54,117 nucleotides of DNA from Hypsibius dujardini (taxonomy: Eukaryota > Tardigrada > Eutardigrada > Parachela > Hypsibiidae): contig LRSR01010341.1 of assembly GCA_001579985.1 (NCBI GenBank), positions 1-54,117 of the forward strand. The letters are read 5' to 3'. The notes under the pieces are model-generated. The model was given only the letters and a program-made list of their open reading frames with translations. It had not been told where the DNA came from and did not search any database. Of this stretch, positions 20,201-30,900 are shown one piece after another. The position numbers and the translations under genes are program-made. Numbering within the stretch: position 1 is the first letter of the stretch; each line of letters begins with the position of its first letter.

Positions 20201-23200
20201 CTGCATCTGTGTCTGTGTCTGTGTCTGTGTCTGTGTCTGTGTCTGTGTCTGTGCCTCGCTAAGTCTGTGTATGCGTTTGTGTCTGTGCCTGTGCCTGAAT
20301 CTGTCCCTGTCTCTGTCTCTGTGTTTTCGTTTGTATTGGTGCCTGTGCCTTTGTATGTTGTCTGTCTGTTTACGTATGGCTTAGCAATTAAAGTTTGGTC
20401 AAATCATAATTTTTTTAGGAATCAAGTTATACCGATGAGAAAATGCGTCTGTCAGGCGGAGTCATTAGGCTGGCCTCACCGGGGCAGATTGTCGCGGAAC
20501 TGGACTTCGCTGATGTATTCTTGATTGTGGGAGCCGTCGTGGACTTGGGCACCAGTAGACTCCATCGTGCGCCCTCGAAAATGCCGAACGCCACAAAAAC
20601 CGTCAAGATCAAAAGTGGCCGTGCTGTTTCCATTGATCAGGTATTAGAAACCATCTTTTATACATGCGTTTCTTTGACATTCGTGCAATTTGAATCCACA
20701 AGACATCCTATAAACATTCAGATAATTATCATATTTATGGATATATTGAAATACATCTATTTGCAATATATATATATAGAAATATATAACATAACTGCAC
20801 ACATAAAAATACATTCTTAAAAACATAACTATGTCGAAATATCAATATTAATAATATTTATTTCAGCATACTGAAATGTATATATTTATAATATATATAG
20901 AAATATAGAATACAGAGGGAAATATAATTTTTCACGCAAATAAAATGTATGTGTTTTTTACTTTGGCGATGTTGTTGGCAATTTTTAGTCCGGACGGGTT
21001 CTCTATCCCGACTACGCTGTCTTCTTTCTCGTCCCTCAGGACGGCATTGCTATTGAGGAACCGACAATCCACACCACTCCGCCGGACCATTCCACAGTCG
21101 GAACCTTCAATTCCATTGTACGAGTATACGAAATTCGAGGAACCATTTTCACACACACAAAATTAGCGGACAAATTGCCCCCAAGTCTGTAGTAATTATT
21201 TCCGGCTGTTCACAATTACAGAACCAGTTCCGAGCGTCAGTCGTCCAACGGATATTGCAGCAAGAACTCCCGGATCAGACTAACCTTAACTTGTAGGTAC
21301 CATTGAGTGATTGTTAATATGATAAAAAATGTTGACATAAATAATAAAATTATTAATATACTTTTCTATACAATTTATAATACTAGTTTCTCACTGAAAC
21401 CGTCTTAATTTTAAAATAATGACAATGTTCTCCAGAATTTTAAATTGAATTAAAATAGAATGTAAATCAACGCTTGTGTCATATTTTATAAATTTAATTT
21501 AATTACAAATCGACATTTTATCACCCCCATAGTTTTAAATTAAATTGTAAAGTTTTTAATCATTTAATTATTTAATTACAAGCCTATCGTAATCTATTTT
21601 ATATCATTGAACTTAATCAACTAAGACTTATTTAAATGATCAAATTTAACAATCGATGGCGAACAATTTATGTAAATATAAAATAACTTATTTATCATCC
21701 GTTGAATGTTACTGTAAATTGAAAATATTTTCTGGTCAGCTGAACCCATTTTGTAAACTATGTTAAGGTCAGTACCAAATGCTCCGTCCAGTTGAGTTAA
21801 TAAAATAAAATCAGTTAAGTTGGTCAGTTTTCATCTTTACATTAATTCATATTTAATTTTCATTAAATCAGTTCAGTTAAATTTTGCATATTCAGTATCA
21901 GTCAGTTTAAATTATTCTGTCAGTTGAACCATTTCTCGTTAAATTAAGTTCAGTTAAATTCTAAATTTTCAGCTAAGTTAAATTAAATTAAATCATTGAA
22001 GTTGAATTTTTTTTATTTTTTAATATTAATCAGCTAAAAATGACGTAAATGAAAATTAAATAATTAAAACATATTCTGAAACAGATTAGCAACAGGCACG
22101 CAAACCTTCAACCGTGTGGAGACCAAGGTCTTCCTCCCCCGGACGTCCAATACCGCTGCCGCTAACCCATTCGCCAACGATGAAAGCGAACTGCAAGCCG
22201 CTCTGGGTCGCGCTCAAGCCACCCGTCGTGTTCGTACCGGATCCGTGTCCGCCTACGGCAGCACCTCGGCTGCCCTTCAGATGGCCATGACTGGGGAGCA
22301 ACACATCCGCCTCAAGGTCGCTGGATTCCGACGCTCCAGCTCGATCAAGCCACCGCCCAACATTTACCACCTCCACACCGTGCCGGAAGAGGAGCGGGAC
22401 ACGGCGGATCAGCACCAATTGATCAGCGGAACACTCCACCACCGGTTAGTGTCGCTTTTCAAATCACACAATTTTGAATTTAAATTTAACTTTAATTAAA
22501 TCCAAAAAATATTCAATTTAAACTTTAAATATGGAATTAAATTAATTTTAATTGGGGAAAAGCTGAATACATTAATGAAAATTTTGAATTTGGAATTAAT
22601 TAAATCTGAAAATATCAAACTGAATTTATTAAAATTATTACATTATTAAATTGAAATTATCTAAAACTAATTTAAATTTTAAATTTGGAATTAAATTAAT
22701 CCAAACTGGGCAAAAGGTGATTTGAAATAAGAATTATAAATAAAAACTCGTCGGTATAGCATTCTTCATTTGACTGATTTAAAATCGTCTCGATTGATTT
22801 AAGATTAAATTTGCACTTACTTGCAAAATTTGAAAACACCTCTGTTGTGTGTGTGTGTGTGTGTGATAAAGAATCACAGGACCTTCCTGTGAAACCTCCC
22901 TGTACGGTTAATACTTTATTAATTTAAATTAAAATACTAAAGAAGAAAATTAATGTACTGCAAGTCTCTGTGCACTCACGGTTTATCATGCATTCACATT
23001 TCAACAATATTGAAATTATGTTTTGATTCGGGTTAAAAAAATTAAGCGTATTTGAACGAGCTTGCTACAATTTTTATGTGAAGTCGATTAACAAAAAGGG
23101 GAAAATATTTATTGCGCGTGTGATGTGAAGTTAATATTTAAATCGGAATTCAAAAAACTCCATAACTTCTCTGATTTACATTAGTACGCTTCATGGTCGG

Positions 23201-23620
23201 TTAAACAAGTATAAAAAAAATTATTGCATATCGAAAATTCCGTTAAAATCTGTCTGATTTTAGAATTTCAGCCATAACTCATGATTACTGTATTCAACTT
23301 ATTTTCCATGTTACAGTTCTACAAGAGAATCAAATTGCAGAAAAATTTGCTACGAAATTACAAGACATATTTTATTATTCGCTTCTCGGGGTCGAATTAA
23401 ATAATACCGAAATTCTTTGAGTCGATTTCATTTCTTTCATTTGATTTTAATTTAATTTCCTATGTACAGGTACTTCTTGACGGATCATCATGAAGTCGTG
23501 TCACCGTCTGTGTCGTTTGAGCAGTCCTCGCAGCAACTGGTACAGCAGTCCTCGTCCATTCACCGCCTGCCTGTTCCGGTGGATCCCGCGCGAACGCAAA
23601 AGTCCACCAGTCCCACCTGA
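11970..23620 (+). CDS. SLC9C1: SLC9C-type (sperm) Na+/H+ exchanger with voltage sensor and cyclic-nucleotide domain
   Basis: Sixteen exons: 11970-12366, 13210-13362, 13563-13739, 13842-14058, 14387-14838, 15066-15292, 15944-16231, 16950-17231, 18564-18794, 18949-19299, 19438-20004, 20419-20640, 20989-21117, 21222-21292, 22085-22444, 23470-23620 (1424 aa; every phase fits). Order: exchanger membrane domain (about 1-465), linker with WRQYE-like FRRQYESGM, voltage sensor S1-S4 (638-808) and CNBD (about 970-1085), then a Ser/Gln-rich tail. S4 reads RVLRLVRILRASRALRLLR, seven Arg at every third place. The CNBD keeps GIYVIINGLALL and a Glu plus PRRS in the phosphate-binding cassette, with an insertion of about 55 residues before it. 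In sperm of other animals this protein alkalinises the flagellum on hyperpolarisation. Oddity: the NHE 'ND' motif region reads NALIGNCV, TDP reads TDS and the TM11 Arg is Lys. SLC9C2 is the alternative name. Confidence 0.92.
14081..14275 (+). repeat. (CTGT)n then (CCTG)n tract in SLC9C intron 4
   Basis: Clean CTGT repeats (14081-14120) pass into CCTG repeats (14120-14200) and then degenerate copies, starting 22 bases after the donor. CTGT is on the sense strand. Confidence 0.9.
17236..18115. repeat. Foldback (inverted-repeat) element in SLC9C intron 8
   Basis: The two ends are diverged inverted copies: TCATACGTACCCCATGAAGG near 17278 pairs with the CCTTTATGGGATTCATACGG region near 18060-18080. 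The arm around 17390-17430 (ATTTAGTAGTTAAG, ACTTTCTAATTGTA) pairs with 17881-17935. The right arm holds a perfect direct duplication of about 54 bp (17881-17934 = 17961-18014, period 80). No coding capacity; this is a MITE-like element. Its outer ends are approximate. Confidence 0.6.
19314..19400 (+). repeat. Degenerate (CTGT)n tract filling SLC9C intron 10
   Basis: The 138-base intron 19300-19437 is mostly CTGT/CTCT words on the sense strand. It stays open in frame with the flanking exons, so intron retention would not introduce a stop. Confidence 0.75.
20046..20345 (+). repeat. (GTCTGT)n tract filling SLC9C intron 11
   Basis: About 300 bases of TGTCTG hexamers, with an internal duplication (the TGCCTCGCTA word at about 20170 recurs at about 20252), sit 41 bases after the donor. 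Confidence 0.9.
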
Positions 23621-23863
23621 CCGGTGTGGACAGTGTCCGGTCACGGTTGCTGTTTGTTTGCTAGCAGCATCTTCAGCCGGGCGAAGGACCGGTGCAGTCA
23701 GAGTCTGAGCACCATGACATAGTGCTTCGCAGAATAGACATGACCGAATGTTTGTTACTTGTTAGCTGACCTGATCGTTGCCTATGTTTGTAGTTTGTAC
23801 AATATACGTTAATCTTCTTTCTATATGTGTTTACAAAGTACTGTGCAAAATATCATATCCTTA

Positions 23864-23922
<59 letters not shown>
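23864..23922 (+). repeat. Perfect (CTGT)n microsatellite
   Basis: About 14 uninterrupted CTGT units, 244 bases after the SLC9C stop; probably in its 3' UTR or just beyond. Confidence 0.95.
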
Positions 23923-23923
<1 letters not shown>

Positions 23924-24427
23924 TGTATGTATATATTCTCTGCAATAGGGCCGTTATAATGCAATTATAACTGAAAACGAGAGACAACATTCCAGAAGGT
24001 TGGACTTCTGCAAGTGACAGCTAGAAAGGGACTCTATCGATATTGCAGTTAAACAGCATGATGTACGTTGTTCTTCTAGAAATATTTATCTAAATCGCGA
24101 TAGTTCAGCGTTCGTAGATGCGGGGCAGCGGCAGAGGATTGCGTAGCGCCTCTATGTGGTACGATAGAAGAGAAAAATGTCAAACACGGAAAAGGTGGAG
24201 GGGGTTTCAGTAATCCTTCCTGGTTTGTCCGTAGTTGCTGGATCCAGTGTTGTTCCAAATAACGTGATCAAACTTAAATAAGATGTTGAATTGATTTAAA
24301 ACCATTGCAGACAAGTTTATGTAAAAAAAAAACATTTTACTTATCCGGTATTTAAAGAAACGGCACATGTTTCAACATAAAACAATCAACCAATTACCAT
24401 AACGATACACTTCCATTTGGAAGTTTA

Positions 24428-24539
24428 CACACGTGGCCACAAGACAGCGCTATCCGAGTCAAGCTATTTACCTCGTTTGGCGTGCACATAGCGAGCTAAA
24501 TGGTTTGACTCGGGTAGCGCTTTGTTGTGGCCACGTGTG
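24428..24539. repeat. 112-base near-perfect hairpin
   Basis: Arms 24428-24475 and 24492-24539 (48 bases each) enclose a 16-base loop. 42 of 48 positions are Watson-Crick pairs and three of the other six become G-U pairs in RNA. Arm sequence starts CACACGTGGCCACAA. There is no obvious target-site duplication. It could be a tiny foldback transposon relic or a transcribed stem-loop. Confidence 0.75.
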
Positions 24540-24710
24540 CACTGGATTCGTATTCTGTGTGATCGTCTCATGGATTTAGAAATCCTTACCCAATTCCCAT
24601 TCTATCGGTTTGACTATATCAGTGATTGAGAAATTTCTTCGTCGTCCAATCTTTCGTATGTAATTTAGTTCCATTTTCTATGGCAGACTGATCACTTTTC
24701 TCGCGGAGTC

Positions 24711-26419
24711 ATGTGGAGGGCGACATTGGGAAGTAAGTCTGGAGGAGACAGATAAAATACATCCATTTTACACATCCATTTTAGTCACTGCGGGTCGCCG
24801 GCCCGAAACTTTTCCACCGTTTAGTTTTCCGCCTGGCACTCAATTATTTCGTACACTTCTCTCATTTTAGGAATTGCAGGAGGTCTGCTGCCCGGGCTTC
24901 GAGCTGCTCCGGCCAATTGCAAACCATCGACCCCGCACTGGGTAACACAGTTAGCCATTAATCCTGCAGTTAGCGCAATTCTCCCTGCAAATATTTCCGC
25001 TGCATCTTTTTCCACTCTCCTCTCGAGAGGAGGAGGGTCCAGCATTCTTTTACAAAGGTAAGGCACCATCGTTCCTGCCGAGGGGGTACCGCATTTCTCC
25101 ACATCGAGAACTGTTAACTTTTGTATTGGTGATAGCAGTTGATTGGTTGATTGGTTGGTTGATTGATTGATTGGGGGATTGAGTCTCTTTGCCATCAATC
25201 ATTTTTCTTAAGATTACTGATTCATCATGCTCACCTTTACGTTTGTTTAAATTAAATTAAAATTAAAATTAATTAAAATGAACGTTTCTTTCAACGGTAG
25301 TTCAAATTGGCTTGATTTAGTTTTTATTTCAATCCTTCCAGTTGACTGACACTTTCTGTTTCCAGTTTTGTGGCAAGTGTCTTTGGCTGATTGATTGATT
25401 GATTGATTGATGTCCGGTAGCGCTCGCTCCCTTGCGGATGATTTATCCCCGGCCAGAGTCCAGGGTCTTGATCGATCCATCCATCGAGAAAATTAGTTTT
25501 ATTTAAATTTTTTATTATTGCAAGAAGGTGTTTGATGGCGCATTATTTTATTTATTCAATAAATTTAGCTACAATTAATGAATTGTTTTAACGTGGCACT
25601 TAACAAATTTAATTTTATTCTTGCGATAAATATTATATTACCGTGCACGATGTCTTGGGTTGAAATATTTTCCATTTTCCTTAAAACTGAAATCGAAAAG
25701 TTTTTTTAAAATATTTTTCATAAAAAGTGGCAGGAGAGAAATTCCCGGCTTTCGGCCACAGAAATGGCTTCAATTTTAACTGAACAGATTCAATTTAAAT
25801 TAATTTAAAATTAATTTAAAATTAGTTTAAAATTAGTTTAAAATTAATTTGAAACGTAACAACTTAACTGAGTTGATTTAATTTTATTAATTTAGCGTTG
25901 GGCATTGAACTGATTATGAATATGGTTTGAAAAATAGCTTCAACTGATCGGATAATATTTTTTAGGTTGGCCATTAACCGAATGGAACCGGCCCCCACGG
26001 CCGCGAGCGTCGTCGTCCCCCAGCGGAACTTCACCAAGATGCGCATGTCCGACGGGAAGAAGGTGTCCGACCCGTTCGTCCTCCAGCGTTTCTACCGACT
26101 GGCATGGGGTGGCTGGATCAAGCGCATTGCCGGCTGCAACAAACGCGTCTGGCAGAAGAGCCGTCGGGAGCGACGTCGTCGGGAGCAGCACGTTTTCGTC
26201 AGCGGGCACTTTTGCAAAATGTTCGACCACATGGTGACCCGGGACTACCGCAGGGAGAAGTACTACGTCGATGACATCTACGAGCCCTACCACAGGCGGA
26301 ATAACTTGACCCATCCGTACTTTGTGCCGCAACAGGAGCGGCTCTACACCAAGATGACGTTCCCGGAGTTGAGCGCGACTGCGCTGGCCGCGAGAAAGAC
26401 TTTAGACAACGTGACATGA
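24711..26419 (+). CDS. MRPL35: Mitochondrial ribosomal protein bL35m
   Basis: Three exons: 24711-24732, 24871-25057, 25966-26419 (220 aa; phases 1 and 2 match). A structural protein of the large mitoribosomal subunit. The first 70 residues are rich in Arg, Ala and Ser with few acidic residues, as expected of a mitochondrial presequence. The core FYRLAWGGWIKRIAGCNKRV, a basic RRERRRR stretch, and REKYYVDDIYEPYHRRNNL correspond to the metazoan MRPL35 C-terminal half ([20 protein letters not shown] ... YVDDPYQKYHDRTNL). The INRMEPAP segment resembles the vertebrate ILNRMAPV. A C-terminal extension of about 35 residues follows. The first exon codes only seven complete residues. The 3' UTR has AATAAA at 26511-26516. 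Confidence 0.88.
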
Positions 26420-26510
26420 TTGCTTTCGGCTGTGTTTGGGTGTTCTTTTGATTTGTGTATAGTCGTAGTGCATATAGTTTTGTGGCGAACTAGAAGTCTT
26501 GAGGGGTGGC

Positions 26511-26516
26511 AATAAA
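26511..26516 (+). promoter_or_regulatory. Poly(A) signal of bL35m
   Basis: AATAAA 92 bases after the MRPL35 stop. The degenerate gene fragment on the opposite strand starts just beyond it. Confidence 0.6.
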
Positions 26517-26549
26517 TCTCGTCGTTCATCGCAGGCATTCCAGGCACTA

Positions 26550-26920
26550 CTCGCCATCGTCGTCGTCATCCACTTTGACTGCATCAACAGCAACGCATTC
26601 CGACTAATCCAAATCGTCGCTGTCGTCATCAGCATTGCACTGAATCTCCGCTTGGGCGATTTTTTCACCACCGGAGTCGTCAAATATCTGTCCGCGCAAT
26701 TGCTGATCCTCCCTGACTTGAGTCTGATGAGCGGAATCCTTGGCGGAAATGTCCGCAGCAGTTGCTGCGCTGCGGATTGGGTTTTCAATGCACGGACCGA
26801 TTCAAAAGCCTGAGCGTGGTCCTGCGCGGAATTCTCACCATCGTAGGGCACAACGCCGCCCACTACGGGGACGTGGAGAACCTATGGTTCGGTACATTAT
26901 CGTTTTCGTCAGACAAACGG
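26550..26920 (-). pseudogene. Decayed partial copy of exon 8 of the Asp-rich membrane protein gene
   Basis: The minus strand here aligns with 31553-31200 of the neighbouring gene. Shared points are VYRT at the exon start, QAFESVRALK against QSVESVRALR, GQIFDDSGG against PQIFDDSGD, AQAEIQ against ADAEMQ, and VDAVKVDDDDD against ADAAVKLDDDDD. The similarity continues upstream of the exon into intron sequence (TCTGACGAAAAC against TCTGACAGAAAC), so it is a DNA duplication, not a retrocopy. At least three in-frame stops and two frame changes are visible, and no adjoining exon was copied. It lies 0.55 kb from the 3' end of the parent gene, in the same orientation. Confidence 0.75.
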
Positions 26921-27089
26921 ACGGACATATGGATATAAGACACAGTCAGACAAACAGATAGAGAGGCAAGACGGGCAAAAAGACACTCGGGTAGACAGGC
27001 AGACTTGACTCGGCTCCGCAAAATCATCTTGTATAAAACCAAGCAGACAGATAAGAAAGGTGAAGAGCTTAATCACAGTGGCCAGCCAG

Positions 27090-27182
27090 GGACTTCCCGA
27101 GGAGACTGCATCAATCACGATTCAAGAACCAGAATTCGACCAACTCGGACAACTTGCATTTTCACAACTTCACTCGATAAAA
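27090..27182 (+). other. Orphan exon-like segment
   Basis: A 93-base open stretch (31 codons: GLPEETASITIQEPEFDQLG and on) with an AG acceptor before it and a good AAA|GTAAGA donor after it, symmetric phase 0. No partner exon was found on the plus strand. It may belong to an alternative transcript or be a relic. Confidence 0.25.
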
Positions 27183-27473
27183 GTAAGACACCAGCATGAC
27201 CACAATAATGCATTCCGTCTGCGAACTAACAATGAAAACAAAAACACTTCAAATAGAAAGGGGACGGTGAGAACTGTCGGAGCAGTCTTTCCATGTCCTT
27301 CTCGTTAACGACATCACCAGAACGCTCCCCAAGAAACCGGCAATCAATCTCGACCGTCTTTTCACCCCGACTTCAAACCGAAAGCAAATTAACGCATCAA
27401 ACAGCTGGAAGACAGAAAAGGAAAATCCGTAGAGGACGGGATCAGGCACGACTTCATTGTTGTTGCTGCTCAT

Positions 27474-27927
27474 TCAAACCCATCGGTAAGTCCTGGCTCG
27501 CTTCGCGGTACCGCCGTTGCCGTTGATGGAGCCGAGTTTGATGGCGACCGCGTCGCTTCCGGACCGACGACCGAATGCGGCCTGCTCTCTCCGTTGTCGA
27601 ACCAACTGACGTGAGGAAGCGTACGCCTGTTCCTGTCCAACGTCAAACTGAGCTCGACTAGCAGCAGCTTTCTAGAGGGTGAAAAACATTACATGCAGCA
27701 CGTTTCTTTGGGAGATTCAGCCAATTTAATGGCCCTGGTGGGGATACTCACCCTTCGTCGGTGATGGCGACCGGAATGCCGGCGATGTGATATCGCAGAA
27801 TTTTCTAGATCCAGCTGAGGCAACGGAACAGCATTCTGTAACGAAAGTTAATATTTTACTGAGACAACAATCTTGACTTCGCGTCTGCCTTCGTCTATTC
27901 TGGTCTGTCTGTCTGTCTGTCTGTCTA

Positions 27928-27958
<31 letters not shown>

Positions 27959-30900
27959 GCGCATGCTTCTCAATTTGTATCTCTACCTGCCTGTCTGCCT
28001 GTCCACGTGCCTGCCTGCCAATCAGCTTAAGTTTACCTGCTGTTTTTTAGGGTTCAAGACGTCTTCTTCCTCATCCTCGTCCTCTTCGTCATCATCGCCC
28101 GCGGCAGTATCCGCCTGCGTCAACTTCTTCACCGCTTCCGAATCTACCACATGTTTCACCTTCTCCACCCTTTCCTTCTTCGCACCGGCGGGGGCGACAG
28201 CAGTCGGTAGGGAATTTTTCACATCAGCCACCACATCCTTCTTCTTCTTGGCCCTGAGAGAATTAATTCCTTCCCGACTAGGCGAGCCTTTTTTCTTGGC
28301 ATCATCATCATCATCATCATCGTCGTCGTCATCGTCGCCAATGCCCTGGTGATGGTAGTGGCAGATAAATACATGATTCAAAAATATATTTTATTTCGTT
28401 TTGAATAATATAACAGAACATATTTTCATTATATTTAGAAATCACCAATATATGAAATTCCAATATAGATATCTAAACAGAAACGCAAAAACAAATACAA
28501 AAACATAATAAAAGTATACTAGTGCTTTATAGTTGAAATACCTGATGAAGCCGCAACATGGCGTCCGGGCTGACATTGATGTTGAGGGTGAGAAAGTTGC
28601 GCACACTCGTGTCGGATGAGCGGAGATCGTGTTGATCTGTGCCGGGACTACGCAATCCCATGGAGTTCGGCAGGGGAATTGGATTGGAAGGGAATCGAGC
28701 ATGGCGATTGCGTGGTGACCGATGGCGTCGCTTTTCCGGTCCATTCTGACGTTCTGCGTTTTCGTGAACCGCTACGCCGGGTTGGAGAAACGGGCCATGG
28801 ACGATTTCTTTGAGAAAGTTGATGTCTTCCTAGACGGGAAAAAAACGCCTTAATCTGATTGTCCGGGGCGCTCGCGATGGCAAGATCTGCAGAAATGTAT
28901 CAAAGAAACTGACAAATCAACAACAGCCAGACATGCAGAGACAGACAAACAGACAGGCAGACAGACAGACAGGCAGACTGACAGACTGACTGACAGAAAA
29001 CAGGCATCAACATAGAGACATGTTGACGAACCTGTGGCGCATTTCTGTGAACCCTTTCAAACCAATGTCGCTGGACAGCCTAAACCAACGCAAAACCCCG
29101 AACATTACTCGCAACCGCACGACCCCATTTTAACATTGCCTGAAACCTGTAACCTACCCTTCGAGGTTGATCGAACAGTTTCGACAACTCCGTAGCAACG
29201 TCCGCTGCTGCCTGATGCCTAATTGCCTCATTTGCCGCTTGATTTGTGTGCATGTCATTCGCGTCCATCTCCTGATCGTCCGCCTGGCCGACAGCAGCAT
29301 CATCTTCCTGCGACGAGGCTCGATCGGGATCGTCGTTATCGTCATCCACCAGCGTCTGCAAGTCCTCCTCATCAGTATCCTTCGAAACCGGTGTGGGTGT
29401 CGGCGGGGCAGCGGCAGGAGCAGGGACCGGTATTTTGCCCGGAGAAATAGGCACCGCGACGGCCACCGGAGCGGGTCGCTGCTTCACAGTAACGTTGGTG
29501 GAGACGACTGAAATGGAGGCCGTCGCAAGGGGCGCTGCCGTCTTGACTGGCGCAATACGAACCGGTGGTGGTGGTGGTGAAGACGCAGCAACCGGTTGGA
29601 CAACTGGCACCTGCACGGGGGCATGAACGGCCAGGGGGATCGGAAGCGATGTCGGAGGTTCTCTAATTGGCGTCCGAATTAGCTCGCGGATGACAGGTGT
29701 GCGGGTCTTCAACGGAGCCGTTGGTGCCAGTGGCAGCGGGAATCTGTCTGGGATCTGAAAACCAAGAGGACGGAATACAAAAATCGTTAGTCAAACCGAC
29801 CGGCGGCGATACAATCTAGTAGAAAAATCACTACACAGGCCGGCAGTGTCAGTGCAGACACGTAGGCAACGACTAACGGCAGACCGGCAGATAAACAGGC
29901 GGTCAGGCTGATACCAGGCAGACAGTCAAATCGATAGCGAGCCAGAAGTGCAAAGAGACAGATAGGCCGGCGAACATAAAGGCAGACGGACAACCAGCCA
30001 GCCAGCCAGACAGACAGACAAGCAGGTAGCCCACCCCACAGACCGAAGAGAGGCAGATATACAGGCATGAAGCGAGGAAAGAAAAAGACAAGACAGACAG
30101 ACAAAAAGACTGACTAAGAGAGACAGATAGAGGGAGACAGACGAACAGACAGTCAAACATACAGACAGAAAAACATCATCCACACGAAAATATTAATGTC
30201 TGGTTAAATATCTCACTCACCGGTGCAGTACGAACGAAAGTTGACGCAGGCGTGGCGCTACCGGCCACCATCCCGGTTGGAAAGCCAGCAGCAGGCATGG
30301 TTCGTTGCTGACCGTCATACTGATCAACCGAAGCTGCGTCGTTCTGAAACTGAGCATCGGAAGCGGCCACGGAATCCACGTCTTCAACCACTACATCATC
30401 ACCCGAAACAACATCTCCTGCAGCGGCAACAACACCACCATCGCTGTCGTCTCCGTCATCCTGAAACTGAGTGTCAGACGCGGCCACCGAATATGAATTG
30501 GCCATCAACCCAGCTTCCCCAACAGCGGCACCGCCGTCATCACCATCGTTGTCGTCCTGAAACTGCGCCGCGTTACTGTTGGAAGCATCAGCCAAACTGC
30601 TCTGATCCACATCCAATGACTCGGTTTCCGTTTGTGTCCCTGCGATGGCGTCGCTGTCCAGGTGACTCTCAACAGCACCGGTTCCGGACTCTTCCAACTG
30701 AAAATTGTCTTCAACGGTACCTTGCTGTTGGCCCTGAACACCAGCCTAAAACATAAAGGAAAGTTGGAGCACATGATCAACAGGGGGTTCTGACAGACAG
30801 ACAGACAGACAGGCAAACATAAAGACAGAAAGATAGACAGACAGACTGACCGACCAACTGACCGACCGACAGAAAAATAAGCAGACAGAGAGACAGACAT

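Larger units (their letters stand above)
23621..24710. other. Intergenic spacer between SLC9C and bL35m
   Basis: Contains a perfect (CTGT)n run at 23864-23922 and a near-perfect hairpin at 24428-24539, listed separately. I see no coding exon and no clear poly(A) hexamer for SLC9C in the first 200 bases. Confidence 0.6.

Noticed and set aside
24821-25198. 125-codon minus-strand frame
   Set aside because: It is antisense to exon 2 of MRPL35 and to a TTGA repeat; the plus-strand reading joins in phase with flanking exons.
25967-26419. Single-exon gene starting within 25967-26419
   Set aside because: No good start codon context exists and the family needs an N-terminal presequence; two upstream exons supply it in phase.
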